This document shows, piece by piece, positions 53,359 through 63,311 of a stretch of DNA of 64,000 nucleotides. Every line of letters begins with the position of its first letter. The first letter of the stretch is position 1. The DNA is from Nostocales cyanobacterium HT-58-2 (GTDB lineage Bacteria; Cyanobacteriota; Cyanobacteriia; Cyanobacteriales; Nostocaceae): contig CP019636.1 in the NCBI GenBank assembly GCA_002163975.1, positions 1,179,001 to 1,243,000 on the forward strand, read 5' to 3'. The notes under the pieces were generated by a model. It made no database searches and was not told the origin of the DNA. It saw only the letters and a list, made by a program, of their open reading frames with translations. The translations under genes and the position numbers were made by a program.

Positions 53359-55130
53359 GCGAAAATCGCAAGGCGCAAGCCACTGCTTTCAATCATAGGA
53401 ATAAGCCTGTGGACAAAGCCACTTGCTTTATGCCAGGCAAACCTGTCGCCAGGTTCTTCTGGGGAAATCCACGCCAGTTCCTTCTCAAGAACCTAGACCT
53501 GCACGTACGCATAGCTGGCACGCGAAGCGTTGACAACGGGGGAAACCTTCTCCGGAGACGTTGCGCTCACGCCAGTCACCCCTGCTCCTACACAGACACA
53601 CTCGTGTTCGCTTAATTCAAAAATAATTTTGAATTCGAGCGTAAGCGAGTGGCTTTCCTCCTGCATAGCACCATCTCACGCTGCTAGGAGTTCTCGCTTT
53701 TTTGCTTGATGACTGTGAGAGGTGTACTTGGGTAAGCATTTCAGCAGCTGTCAATTCAGTTCCATCACACGTGGTTACAGAAAAATTAATTTTAAGCAAC
53801 CCTTTATCTTCTTTCAAACAGCTATATATTATTACATTGCTTTACAAAAATTTACAAAAGACGAAAGTTTGATCTTGCCGCATATTTGCCGTTGGCATCA
53901 TATGATGAACTTCCCTATTTTCCTGTTTATCGTTCTATAAGTTGTATAGGGAATTGAAACACTCTAGATCATTAGGGAGCATCTTGTGAGTATCGATATT
54001 GATCGCGGTAGTGGAAGGTTTTTCCTCAAAGATTTTAGTTAATCTTGAACCTACACACTAAATTTTTTGTTAAGACTGAGAGTGGGGAGTGAAATGTAGA
54101 GGTGTAGTGAGGATTGTGGCATGTTTCCTACACCGTACGGGCGCGAACTATGGCACCCCTACCATGCCAGTCATCTCAATAAAAGGGCAGGACATTGCCG
54201 AGAAAACCGCTTTGGGGAGGACCGTAGTGAGCGTCAGTTCCGGGAGAGAAACCCTCTCCAGAGATTCTACGCGCCCCTTGAGCGCCTCTTTACAGGGCTT
54301 ACAGCAGGCGGCTGGTGACGTCCAGTCCTGTTGGCGATCGCACAGCGTCTGGGCTCTTGATTGAGAAGGAAGGTTTTCAACGCCAGTTGCTGATGGGGAA
54401 ACCTTCAAGGCGACCCTCCGGGTGAATCCTGCGGATATGCTACCCTTCTATTCCCCTGTCACCACTTGCTGCTCAAACCTTCAAAGTTTAAAATTCAAAG
54501 TTCAAAATTTTTGAATTTATAATTTTGGAGAAAGTTGAGCTAGTCGCTTGCAGTGATTCCAGCGCTCTTTGGAGGGCTTGGCTTCTCATATCCAACAGCC
54601 TGCGCCAACGGACACGCACTCGTGTTTGGATATGCTTATGGCTAGAACTGAACACCGAACACAGAAGCTGTACGCTAACGGCGTAGCTTCTTCAAGAGCA
54701 CGTAGGGTATCCAACCAGAGAAGGGCTTGGCATCGGCTAGCAAGTGTCCGTTGGTATCTCCCCTAAACCATACATTGTCTCAAAACTTTAATTTTTTGTT
54801 TCATTGCGTAACTCCTTTGAATCAACAACCCGCCTAGATGTTGTCTAGGTGGGTTTGTTATTGAGAGCTATCAAGTACACTTACCCAAAGACAACTCAAG
54901 CGAAGAAACACCCATGGATAGCATTTAGCCAATATTTAATTAGTTAATATGTATTAAGCTGTACCACAATAGCGAATACCCAGAGCAGTTAGCAATGTTC
55001 GGTAGAGACCATTGTTTGTTGTTCAGGTACAGGCTTGGGACAGACCTGATAAATTGATGGAACCCAAAGACCTGATAAAAGAAATACCTTCTCTGACACG
55101 GGGCAGGTAATCCACAAGGAGGAACTCAAC
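53359..55130. other. 1.8 kb intergenic region with repeats, no convincing gene
   Basis: Short frames (for example 53355-53615, 53617-53817, 54089-54364, 54569-54766) show no family resemblance and are made of repeated sequence. Repeats seen include GGGGAAACCTTC (near 53540 and 54396) and AGCGCTCTTTGGAGGG (near 54562, also at 6397 in the prophage). A terminator stands at 54827-54855. The promoter of the DUF4168 gene should lie after it. Confidence 0.55.
54827..54860 (+). terminator. Terminator hairpin
   Basis: AACCCGCCTAGA (54827-54838) pairs with TCTAGGTGGGTT (54844-54855), one G-T pair and a five-base loop, followed by TGTTATT. Confidence 0.6.
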
Positions 55131-55661
55131 GTGTTCAAGCAAATTCTGACAGGTGGTTATGTTTTCGCTTTTTTGCTTGTCGGCAACCTGTCGGCTCAAG
55201 CACAAGTGCAAAAACCCGTAGCTCCACCCTTTCAACAGCAAACTCCAGCAGCACCCCAGACGCAAGCCACTCCAGCAGCACCCCAAACGCAAGTCAGTCC
55301 AGAAGAACTTAAGAAATTTGCCAGCACTATAAAACAGTTGATAGTGATTGAGCAGGGGGCAAATCAGGAGATGACGCAAGTTGTCGGTCAATCTGGGTTA
55401 AGCCAAGAACGATTTATGGAAATCCATCGGTCACAGCGAAATCCTTCATCTCAACCCACAAAAACGGTTACTCCACAAGAAAAGCAGCAATATGACAAAG
55501 CTTTCTCTAGGCTTGGACAGATTCAGCAACAAGCTGAGTCAAAGATGCAGCAAGTCGTTCAGAAAGAAGGGCTGAAAGTAGAGCGCTTTAACCAAATTGA
55601 AGCAGCAGTCAGACAAGATCCGGCGCTGCAGAAAAAAGTGCGTGAGATGATTCAGAGCTAG
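55131..55661 (+). CDS. DUF4168 secreted protein
   Basis: 176 residues from a GTG preceded by CAAGGAGGAACT. A signal peptide (KQILTGGYVFAFLLVGNLSAQAQ) ends at about residue 24. A Pro/Gln-rich linker precedes a helical region with two similar halves (ELKKFASTIKQLIVIEQGAN; YDKAFSRLGQIQQQAESKMQ), the pattern of DUF4168 in cyanobacteria. Periplasmic, function unknown. Confidence 0.8.
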   Translation: MFKQILTGGYVFAFLLVGNLSAQAQVQKPVAPPFQQQTPAAPQTQATPAAPQTQVSPEELKKFASTIKQLIVIEQGANQEMTQVVGQSGLSQERFMEIHRSQRNPSSQPTKTVTPQEKQQYDKAFSRLGQIQQQAESKMQQVVQKEGLKVERFNQIEAAVRQDPALQKKVREMIQS

Positions 55662-55754
55662 AGAAACAAATTTTTAGCACTGGTTTTCTTTTGGATTAAA
55701 TTTTGTCAGCGCTACGCGCACGCACTCGCGTGCGCGCAGAGTATTTTGAATTGC

Positions 55755-57365
55755 TTAACATGGCTGTCTATCAGGGGTTGAATAAATCATCTGCGAAACC
55801 TTGGGCGGTTCATCGCCAATGTGAAAGGCGCGGACTCGTTCTTCAATCACTTTATCTGTATTTGTCACTCGCTCAAATTGCCTTTTGTGTTCTGCCCAAG
55901 ATTCTACTAGCGCTGTTTCTACAAACCGACCAGGGTTAGATAAATCTTGATACAAACCCCATTGAATTGCACCATCACGCCGACGAATTTGACTCAGTGC
56001 CTGCATCACTTTGGTAAACTCTTCAGCGTTTGCCGGGTCAATGCGATACTCTAAGGTAATTAAGACAGGACCGTCATTTGGACATGGTTCAAAGGCAATG
56101 GGTGGTTGCTCCCAATGCAGGGACGCCTGTAAGTCCAATTTTTCAGCACAACGGAGGCGATAACGCACTCCTAGCACGACACAAACAATTAATCCTATAG
56201 CAGCACTGGCGAGAGCGATTGAGATATTTGTACGTTGGGCCAAAGTCCCCCATAAAAGACTACCCAGTACCAGGCTTCCTTGAAATACCAGCAATTGTAC
56301 CGACAAAGCTCTGGCGCGCACCCATGTCGGAACTGCTGTTTGCGCTGCTACATTAAGACTAACCATAACGGTAAGAGACGAAATTCCCACCAGCAGCATC
56401 GCTGCCCACACCACTGGTATGATGCGGAAAAATGCGATCGCCAGCATCATCATGCCCATAAGCAGAGATGATCCCGCCACCAACCTGTCAATAGAAAACC
56501 GTTGTCGTGCTTTGGGTAAGATGAACGCCCCTGCTAACCCACCTATTCCCCAAAAGCCAAGAACAATACCGTATCCGAACGCATCTAGCTTTAACTCTTG
56601 ACGCCCCAACAGTGGTAGCAAAGCAAACAAGGCACTCGCAAAGAAAATGTAGGCGATCGTTCTAATTAGCACAGACCGAAAGACTGGGGCATAGCGCACA
56701 TAACGTATCCCTGCTTGGATTGCTCCTACGACGCGTTCTGTGGGTAAAGCGCTCTTTTCATGTGTGCGCTGCCAACGATAGATGACAAATAACACAGTGA
56801 CGAACGAGGCAGCGTTAAGCAGAAAAACAACTCCCGTCCCTGCTGTAGCGATGATGATCCCCGCTAAAGCTGGACCAATTGAGCGAGATAAATTAATAAC
56901 AATACCACTGAGGGTGACAGCTTGCGGTAGTTCTTCTCTAGGCACAAGTTCGGGGGTAATGGCTTGCCAGACAGGCATATTCATCGAACTACCAATACTC
57001 AGGGTAAAGGTTAGTACTAGGAGTATCCAAGGGGTTGTGATATTGGCTATTGTCAGCACACCTAACAAAGCAGCTATAGCCAGCATCCAACCCTGCGTCC
57101 ATAGCAGCATTTTACGACGGTCAACAACATCAGCGATCGCTCCTGCTGGTAATGCGAGCAAGAAAAACGGTAAGCTAGATGCCGCCTGCATTAGCGCCAC
57201 TAACAATGGTGAATTCGGTGCCAAAGAAGTCATCAACCATGCTGCGCCTACATCATGCATCCAAGTCCCGATGCTTGACACCGCTGATGCAACCCATAAG
57301 GCACGAAACATCGGCTGACGCAGGGGAGTCCACATCGAAAGAGCGACTGCTGATGGTGATGTCAT
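55755..57365 (-). CDS. MFS transporter with C-terminal ABM-like domain
   Basis: 536 residues. About 12 TM helices over residues 20-405 (MFS; RRKMLLWTQGWMLAIAALLG carries the typical loop after TM2). The C-terminal 110 residues (VLITLEYRIDPANAEEFTKV; RDGAIQWGLYQDLSNPGRFV) form a ferredoxin-like antibiotic-biosynthesis-monooxygenase (ABM) fold, as in a known group of MFS_3/EntS-like exporters with such fused tails. Likely export of a small molecule or siderophore. It lies next to hopanoid genes but is probably unrelated. Confidence 0.8.
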   Translation of the reverse strand: MTSPSAVALSMWTPLRQPMFRALWVASAVSSIGTWMHDVGAAWLMTSLAPNSPLLVALMQAASSLPFFLLALPAGAIADVVDRRKMLLWTQGWMLAIAALLGVLTIANITTPWILLVLTFTLSIGSSMNMPVWQAITPELVPREELPQAVTLSGIVINLSRSIGPALAGIIIATAGTGVVFLLNAASFVTVLFVIYRWQRTHEKSALPTERVVGAIQAGIRYVRYAPVFRSVLIRTIAYIFFASALFALLPLLGRQELKLDAFGYGIVLGFWGIGGLAGAFILPKARQRFSIDRLVAGSSLLMGMMMLAIAFFRIIPVVWAAMLLVGISSLTVMVSLNVAAQTAVPTWVRARALSVQLLVFQGSLVLGSLLWGTLAQRTNISIALASAAIGLIVCVVLGVRYRLRCAEKLDLQASLHWEQPPIAFEPCPNDGPVLITLEYRIDPANAEEFTKVMQALSQIRRRDGAIQWGLYQDLSNPGRFVETALVESWAEHKRQFERVTNTDKVIEERVRAFHIGDEPPKVSQMIYSTPDRQPC

Positions 57366-57573
57366 AGATAGATGCTGGAGTATTGTAGATGGAGGAAATG
57401 AGGGCTATTTTATTTAAGCTTGCGAGTGCCCTGCAATAAATACATATTCCCATAAAAAAGACTTCTTTATAGCAACAGAGCAGGGCTCACAGGTATAGTT
57501 TTCACAATTTTGTTTAGGTCGAATTTACGACGTAGTTTTAGCTTAGAACCAATGCTGATGTCTTTTGAGGTAT

Positions 57574-58272
57574 CTATCGACCAAACAAAAAAGTTGTCAA
57601 ATCCTGTAAAGTCCGTAGTCCTTTAAGAGAACCAGAAACCAGGCGAGTTGCAGCAATTGGTTGTCTAAGTAATCCCATTGCTAAAGGGAGCGCTTGCAAA
57701 GAACCATTATTTAATGCATTGGTGAGATTAGGAATATTGTGGCGTGCGTCGTCGCTGATAACTCGCAGCATTGCAACAGCAATTCCCAACTGACTCAAAA
57801 CTTCTAAGGCTGCATATCCCTCCATGTCTACAACGTCAGCACCATATGTTTTACCTAATTGAAGTTTTTCATTTGCAGAACAAATCAGGCGATCGCTCAT
57901 CAGGCTCATTCCCATAAAAACCTTGTCATGCAATTTCTTTTGCAGTATCTCTGTTAACTCTAAATTGCACACAAGTTGAGATGCTTTTTTATTCTTTTCA
58001 GAAATAGGATAAATGCAACTTTGACACAGTACAACCTGCCCAATACTATATTTTGGTGACAAACTTCCACATAAACCCATCAACAAAACTCTCGGTTGTG
58101 GATGATGAGAAAGGTGTTTAGCTTGTAACCATTGTTCTAAATATTTGGTGAATGCTGATGGTCCCATAGGAATGGGAAAAACGGGCGGTGTCGGAACCGT
58201 AAGGCGATTTAATCCTTGACAGACCGATTTGTATTCTGCTCCTTGAGCAACCAGAATGGCATCAACAAGCAT
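57574..58272 (-). CDS. hpnG: Nucleoside phosphorylase of the hopanoid pathway (HpnG-like)
   Basis: 232 residues of the PNP/UDP phosphorylase superfamily: LLMGLCGSLSPKYSIGQVVL (phosphate/base loop), ADVVDMEGYAALEVL (ribose-binding Glu) and VISDDARH. HpnG cleaves adenine from adenosylhopane to give ribosylhopane. The neighbouring hpnA and hpnH on the other strand support that role, and the divergence from the PNP core fits the hpnG clade. It is separated from hpnA/hpnH by a TnpB element. Confidence 0.75.
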   Translation of the reverse strand: MLVDAILVAQGAEYKSVCQGLNRLTVPTPPVFPIPMGPSAFTKYLEQWLQAKHLSHHPQPRVLLMGLCGSLSPKYSIGQVVLCQSCIYPISEKNKKASQLVCNLELTEILQKKLHDKVFMGMSLMSDRLICSANEKLQLGKTYGADVVDMEGYAALEVLSQLGIAVAMLRVISDDARHNIPNLTNALNNGSLQALPLAMGLLRQPIAATRLVSGSLKGLRTLQDLTTFLFGR

Positions 58273-58327
58273 TGTTTCGCTAACGAATGTCTCTTATTGT
58301 TTAAGCTTTGATCGTAGTTAGTGTGAA

Positions 58328-59560
58328 CTACCCCACCCTAGCAGAGCTAGAGGGTGGGACTTCCAATTTCACAGAGGAATGCCGCATCTTAGGCTTGCGC
58401 CCGCGAATTGGTCTTACTTTCTCTCCATTGGCGTTAGCCTCCCCCGTCCCAGAGGAGGACAGCATTCTGATACCTTCTGCTCTGATGTTCATCGCTGCAT
58501 TACCATCTCTGTCGTGGTGAGTGCCGCAACTTGGACAAATCCAAGTCCTTACATCTAGTGGTAACTCGTTGATTTGGTAATGACAATTAGAGCAAAGTTT
58601 GGAACTGGGGAACCATCGGTTTATTTCTACCAACTTCCCACCATTGCGTTCTAGCTTGTAGGACAAGAAGTTGACGAAAGTTCCCCAACCTGTATCAGAT
58701 ATTGCTTTTGCTAGTTTATGGTTACGAACCATGCCCTTGACATTTAGGTTTTCAACTACTACTACTTGATTGTTATCAACTATCTTTCTAGATAGCTTGT
58801 GTAGGTAGTCTTGGCGGACATTACTAACTTGTTCGTATACCCTAGCTACAATTTTCATTGTTTTTCCACGACGATTACTGCCTTTTTTCTTGCGTGCAGC
58901 AATGCGTTGTTTCTTAGCTAGCTTCTTTTCATATTTAGTTAGGTGTTTTGGGTTTGGATATTTAGAAACTTTTTCGCCATCATAGGTGATTGCAAAATCC
59001 TTGATACCCAAATCAATACCAATCACCCGCCCATCTGTATTTGATGCTGAGTAATTACCCTCATATTCCATCAATACAGAAGCGTAGTATTTCCCTGATG
59101 GGCATTTACTAACAACGACAGTCTTAATAGTTCCATCAAGTGGTCGGTGTATTTTGGCTTTGACTACACCTAACAAACCTGGAAATTTCAAGCACTCATT
59201 AACTTGCTTTACTTTCTGTGGGTATTGGATTGATTGGCGCTGATGTTTTGATTTGAATTTAGGATATTTTGCTCTACCTTCAAAAAAGTTTTGATATGCA
59301 CGGCTAAGATTTAGGCTCACAGACTGTAAAACCTGAGAATAACATTCTCCCAACCATTCAGTCTCTTTATCTTTTTTGAGTGCTGGCAACAAAGAGTTTA
59401 GCCCAGACTGAGACAAGCCAAAACCAGTCGCTCTGTATGTTTCAATGCATTTGTTCAACCCATAATTCCACCACCAACGCGCACAACCAAAATGCTGTTC
59501 GAGTATTTGAGTTTGCTCATCAGTAGGGTATAACCTGACTTTTACGGCTTGTCGTCTCAT
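58328..59560 (-). CDS. tnpB: TnpB RNA-guided endonuclease of IS605 type
   Basis: 410 residues, complete: N-terminal WED-type domain; RuvC-like motifs D183 (GIDLGIKD), E270 (VVVVENLNVKG) and D352 (HDRDGNAA); zinc finger C323xxC326...C342xxC345. All three catalytic residues are present. No tnpA is adjacent, so it is a non-autonomous IS605-type element. A hairpin at its end (58332-58358) matches the right-end hairpin and the 3' part of the guide (omega) RNA that such elements encode. It lies between hpnG and hpnA. Confidence 0.9.
   Translation of the reverse strand: MRRQAVKVRLYPTDEQTQILEQHFGCARWWWNYGLNKCIETYRATGFGLSQSGLNSLLPALKKDKETEWLGECYSQVLQSVSLNLSRAYQNFFEGRAKYPKFKSKHQRQSIQYPQKVKQVNECLKFPGLLGVVKAKIHRPLDGTIKTVVVSKCPSGKYYASVLMEYEGNYSASNTDGRVIGIDLGIKDFAITYDGEKVSKYPNPKHLTKYEKKLAKKQRIAARKKKGSNRRGKTMKIVARVYEQVSNVRQDYLHKLSRKIVDNNQVVVVENLNVKGMVRNHKLAKAISDTGWGTFVNFLSYKLERNGGKLVEINRWFPSSKLCSNCHYQINELPLDVRTWICPSCGTHHDRDGNAAMNIRAEGIRMLSSSGTGEANANGEKVRPIRGRKPKMRHSSVKLEVPPSSSARVG
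58332..58358 (-). ncRNA. Right-end hairpin and probable omega-RNA 3' region
   Basis: CCCACCC-TAGC pairs with GCTA-GA-GGGTGGG within the last codons of tnpB. The guide RNA of TnpB systems ends at the right element boundary; its exact limits here are inferred. Confidence 0.55.
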
Positions 59561-59779
59561 GTGAACTTCTTCTAAATCTCGACCTGTTACTATTGTATGC
59601 TTTTTTCAGTAACGTTATTTTGGAAAAATTTGGGGATTCTTCATACATTTTCTCCCTTTCTTTCCTGTAAAAAGAATTGGTTAAAGATGTCATCGTCATC
59701 CCTGGGCTATCCATCCCCACCGCACAGCCGGATGTGGAATTCCGCCGAATCAGTTAACAGTGTTAAAGGTAATTAACTC

Positions 59780-60781
59780 ATGACACTTCGCGCTTTTGTG
59801 ACCGGTACTACAGGCTTTGTTGGTGCTAACTTAGCACGCTTGCTCCTTGAAGAAGGATATGCAGTCAGGGCTTTGGTTCGTCCTCACAGCGACTTGCATA
59901 ATCTACAAAATTTAGACGTGGAGATTGTTAAAGGAGACTTGAATGATCGAGATTTGTACCAAAAAATACTGGGTTGTCAGGTACTATTTCATGTTGCGGC
60001 TCACTATTCTCTTTGGCAATCTGATCGAGATGCACTGTATCACAATAATGTCTTGGGAACACGTAATGTGTTAACAGCTGCTCGTCAAGCAGATATTGAA
60101 CGCACCGTTTATACCAGTTCTGTTGCTGCTATTGGGGTAGGTGAACCAGGGAAAGTCGTGGATGAAACACATCAAAGTTCCTTAGAGGAACTTGTTGGTC
60201 ATTATAAGAAGTCTAAATATCTAGCTGAGCAGGAAGCGAAAAAAGCGGTAAAACAGGGTCAAGATATCGTGATAGTCAATCCAAGCACTCCAATTGGTCC
60301 TTGGGACATTAAACCAACTCCTACTGGTGATATTATTCTCCGGTTTCTGCGTAGGCAAATGCCTTTTTACCTAGAGACAGGTTTGAATATTATCGATGTA
60401 CGTGACGTAGCACGAGGACACTTATTAGCTTTGGAAAAAGGAAAAATAGGAGAACGTTATATCTTGGGAAACCAAAACCTTAGCCTTAAAGAACTACTAG
60501 ACCAACTTGCCGATATCACGGGTTTGAGTGCTCCTCAAAAATCTGTCCCCGAGTGGCTACCCCTGAGTTTAGCTTGGATTGATGAGCGAATTCTCGCGCC
60601 TCTGGGCAAACCCCCTTCGATTCCTTTGGATGGCGTTCGTATGTCGCATCAACCAATGTATTACGATGCTTCTAAAGCAGTTAGAGAACTGGGTTTGCCT
60701 CAAACCCCAATTCAGACTGCTTTAAAAGACGCCGTAAATTGGTTTGTGGCTCAGAAATACGTTGAGGTAGCATACAAATAG
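59780..60781 (+). CDS. hpnA: Hopanoid-associated sugar epimerase HpnA
   Basis: 333 residues, extended short-chain dehydrogenase fold: NAD motif VTGTTGFVGANLARLLLEEG (8-27), catalytic Tyr and Lys in GHYKKSKYLAEQEA, and NPSTPIGPWDIKPTPTGDII, the signature stretch of HpnA. Involved in hopanoid side-chain formation. TnpB occupies the region just upstream; 114 bp separate it from hpnH, same strand. AAAGG precedes the ATG. Confidence 0.85.
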   Translation: MTLRAFVTGTTGFVGANLARLLLEEGYAVRALVRPHSDLHNLQNLDVEIVKGDLNDRDLYQKILGCQVLFHVAAHYSLWQSDRDALYHNNVLGTRNVLTAARQADIERTVYTSSVAAIGVGEPGKVVDETHQSSLEELVGHYKKSKYLAEQEAKKAVKQGQDIVIVNPSTPIGPWDIKPTPTGDIILRFLRRQMPFYLETGLNIIDVRDVARGHLLALEKGKIGERYILGNQNLSLKELLDQLADITGLSAPQKSVPEWLPLSLAWIDERILAPLGKPPSIPLDGVRMSHQPMYYDASKAVRELGLPQTPIQTALKDAVNWFVAQKYVEVAYK

Positions 60782-60895
60782 AGACTTTTTCGCCGTTTAC
60801 CATAACCATACAAAATTGTCATCAGACATTTTGAGTAACTGGTTGAATGCAGATTGGTGCTGACTAGAGTCCATATCAAGGTGTAGAGGAGAATT

Positions 60896-61918
60896 ATGGG
60901 CATTCATTTACAACAAGCTATTGAAATAGGTAAGTACATAGTGACTCAACGTCTGTTGGGTCGTAAACGCTTCCCTCTGGTTCTGATGTTGGAACCATTG
61001 TTCCGGTGTAATTTAGCTTGTCCTGGTTGTGGCAAAATCCAGCATCCTAAAGAAATTCTTAAGCAACACTTAACTCCTGAACAATGTTTTGCTGCCGTGG
61101 AAGAGTGCGGTGCACCAGTTGTCTCTATTCCTGGAGGCGAACCTCTGATGCATCCCCAAATGGATGAAATTGTACGGGGATTGATTGAACGCAAAAAGTT
61201 TATTGTCTTGTGTACTAATGGATTGTTGTTAGAGAAGAGCTTGGATAAGTTTAAGCCTTCCCCATACCTGACCTTTAGTGTGCATTTAGACGGGATGCAA
61301 GAGTGGCACGATAAGTGTGTAGATCGTAAAGGAGTTTTTGACACTGCAATTGCGGCGATTCGTGCAGCCAAAGCAAGAGGATTTCGTGTCGCTACAAATA
61401 CTACGGTTTTTGACGGTACTGATCCCAAAGAATTGCAGGACTTATTTGATTTCCTCAGCACGTTAGGTGTTGATGGTATGACAATTTCCCCAGGCTACAG
61501 TTATGAATGGGCACCAGATCAAGATCATTTTCTCAAGCGCGAACAAACACGGGCACTCTTCCGGCAAATCTTAGCTCCCTACAAAGCAGGCAAGAAAAAC
61601 TGGGATTTTATTAACAGTCCACTGTTTTTAGATTTTCTTATAGGTGAGAAAGATTACGAATGTACACCTTGGGGAAGTCCCAGCTATAGCGTTCTTGGTT
61701 GGCAAAAGCCTTGTTACCTTCTCAATGAAGGACACTATAAGACTTTTCAAGAACTCTTAGAGAAAACGGATTGGAGTCAATACGGTCGCGCTAGTGGTAA
61801 TCCTAAATGTGCAGATTGTATGGTTCATTGCGGCTATGAACCAACTGCTGCCATGGATGCAATGCAGCCATCGAATATCGGGCGATCGGTCAAATCTCTG
61901 CTAGGAATGGGGAGCTAA
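60896..61918 (+). CDS. hpnH: Adenosylhopene transferase HpnH (radical SAM)
   Basis: 340 residues. Radical SAM motif CNLACPGC with C38, C42, C45 binding the 4Fe-4S cluster, then [15 protein letters not shown]-terminal cysteines ([12 protein letters not shown]) could hold a second cluster site as in the HpnH family. It attaches 5'-deoxyadenosine to diploptene, giving adenosylhopane, the step before HpnG. AGAGGAG lies well before the ATG. Confidence 0.9.
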   Translation: MGIHLQQAIEIGKYIVTQRLLGRKRFPLVLMLEPLFRCNLACPGCGKIQHPKEILKQHLTPEQCFAAVEECGAPVVSIPGGEPLMHPQMDEIVRGLIERKKFIVLCTNGLLLEKSLDKFKPSPYLTFSVHLDGMQEWHDKCVDRKGVFDTAIAAIRAAKARGFRVATNTTVFDGTDPKELQDLFDFLSTLGVDGMTISPGYSYEWAPDQDHFLKREQTRALFRQILAPYKAGKKNWDFINSPLFLDFLIGEKDYECTPWGSPSYSVLGWQKPCYLLNEGHYKTFQELLEKTDWSQYGRASGNPKCADCMVHCGYEPTAAMDAMQPSNIGRSVKSLLGMGS

Positions 61919-61950
61919 TCTGAAGATAAAGCACAGATAAGCAACCAAAC

Positions 61951-62489
61951 GTGATTACTGTTCTAGAAATGGTGTTTTTTCTTCTGATAGTTGGCTCGGT
62001 TCCTTTTTACCTAGCATGTGCTTTCTGCACCTATCAGTTTTTTGCATTTACACCTACCCAGCAGCAAAACGCAAATATCCTAGACTTATCAGTATCTATC
62101 TTGGCGTCAGTCCGTGGTCTTGATGAGGGAGCATGGGAAAATTGGTCATCGCTGTGCCAGCAAAACTATCCGGCGTATGCGGATCTGTCTACTATAGTCT
62201 GGCATTTTGCTACGGTACCGTCTACTGTCTTCCTCTGCTGGCGGTATCAGGATTTGCTGGATGGGCGATCGCACTCTGCTTAATCACACTATTTATTCGC
62301 TATGCCCAAGTACTGGTATGTATATTGAGTATGAACTGCCCCAAACTCCTGCGTTGGCTGTGGATCATACCTTTGCGAGACCTACTGAGTTTTATCGTCT
62401 GGGCTATGGGTGCATTTGGACAGCGCGTTTTTTGGCGCGGACGCCAATTGCGCATTGAGGCTGATGGTCTGATTGCTCAATTGCAATAA
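61951..62489 (+). pseudogene. hpnI: HpnI-like glycosyltransferase, internal deletion and frameshift
   Basis: Two pieces in different frames. The N-terminal piece (61951-62283, about 60 native codons) has VFFLLIVGSVPFYLACAFCT and SVSILASVRGLDEGAWENWS, like the start of HpnI (ceramide-glucosyltransferase-like, GT family 21). The C-terminal piece (about 62170-62489) ends LRWLWIIPLRDLLSFIVWAM and RVFWRGRQLRIEADG, the usual end of HpnI. The catalytic centre between (normally some 200 residues) is missing. Its place right after hpnH fits hpnI. It is a decayed remnant. Confidence 0.7.
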
Positions 62490-62511
62490 GTAAAGAAACA
62501 AATTGTCAACG

Positions 62512-62546
62512 AGCCCATCTCATACTTGTCCGTTGAGGTGGGTTTT
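62512..62546 (+). terminator. Terminator-like hairpin after the hpn genes
   Basis: AGCCCATCTC (62512-62521) pairs with GAGGTGGGTT (62535-62544) allowing two G-T pairs, followed by a short T-run. It closes the hpnA-hpnH-hpnI unit. Confidence 0.45.
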
Positions 62547-62750
62547 GCCACTTAGAGTTTAATGCTCCCGAATAAAGGGGCGATCCTGAAATTCAAAAAT
62601 TGAACCTATATTATTTAGAATTTGCATCTATGGCTTCACTTGCATAGTTATTATATATAGAAATTAAAGTGTACTATTCAATAGATTATCTTTATTCAAT
62701 TTTCCTACAATAGGGAATAGAGCTTTCTAACAAGAATTACGGATTTTATA

Positions 62751-63005
62751 ATGCCCAAAAGCCTTGCTAACAAAATAGTTGTATTTGGCTTACTTTTTTC
62801 CTTATTGGCATTTACAACAGCTTGTGACGGTGAAACTTCCAGTGACACGAACTCTTCACAAGTTAATCAAACAACAGAAATCAGGAATAGTGCAGTTAAA
62901 CTGAATTGTTCCTCTGACTCACCAGATACTCAAGTCACTACAACCGCAACTGTCAACGGCAAACAGTACAAATGTGAGAATGGACGGACAGTTAGGGTGA
63001 GATAA
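62751..63005 (+). CDS. Small secreted or lipoprotein
   Basis: 84 residues with a signal sequence (LANKIVVFGLLFSLLAFTTA) ending at Cys25, a plausible lipobox (FTTAC). The mature part is short and Ser/Thr-rich with two further cysteines (LNCSS; YKCENG) that could form a disulphide. Likely an envelope protein, function unknown. Confidence 0.65.
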   Translation: MPKSLANKIVVFGLLFSLLAFTTACDGETSSDTNSSQVNQTTEIRNSAVKLNCSSDSPDTQVTTTATVNGKQYKCENGRTVRVR

Positions 63006-63035
63006 AAGGAATCAGAATATTCTACCTATAGCAAT

Positions 63036-63084
63036 GGGTGGGCAATACTTACCAAAACCTAGATATGGTAGGCATTACCCACCC
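63036..63084. repeat. Inverted repeat hairpin
   Basis: GGGTGGGCAATACTTACC (63036-63053) pairs with GGTAGGCATTACCCACCC (63067-63084) at 15 of 18 positions. It resembles a dispersed cyanobacterial hairpin and may terminate the lipoprotein gene. The rest of the 63006-63311 gap holds no gene I can support. Confidence 0.55.
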
Positions 63085-63311
63085 TACGTGTATTTCAAAA
63101 ATTAAAGAAAAATTCCATATCAAGGAATAAAATTTTCACAAAGAATAAGCAATTTAACGAAACCGCCGTAATTATCCTTCTTCAGCGCAGCAAGGAGAGG
63201 TGTTCTTTTTGGCAGCATTTTTAATTGCTTAAAATTGCTTGTATTAAATCTTATTGCCATAATAATACATAATACTAATATACAGCTTTTAACTTGATAA
63301 GTGCTATTCTC

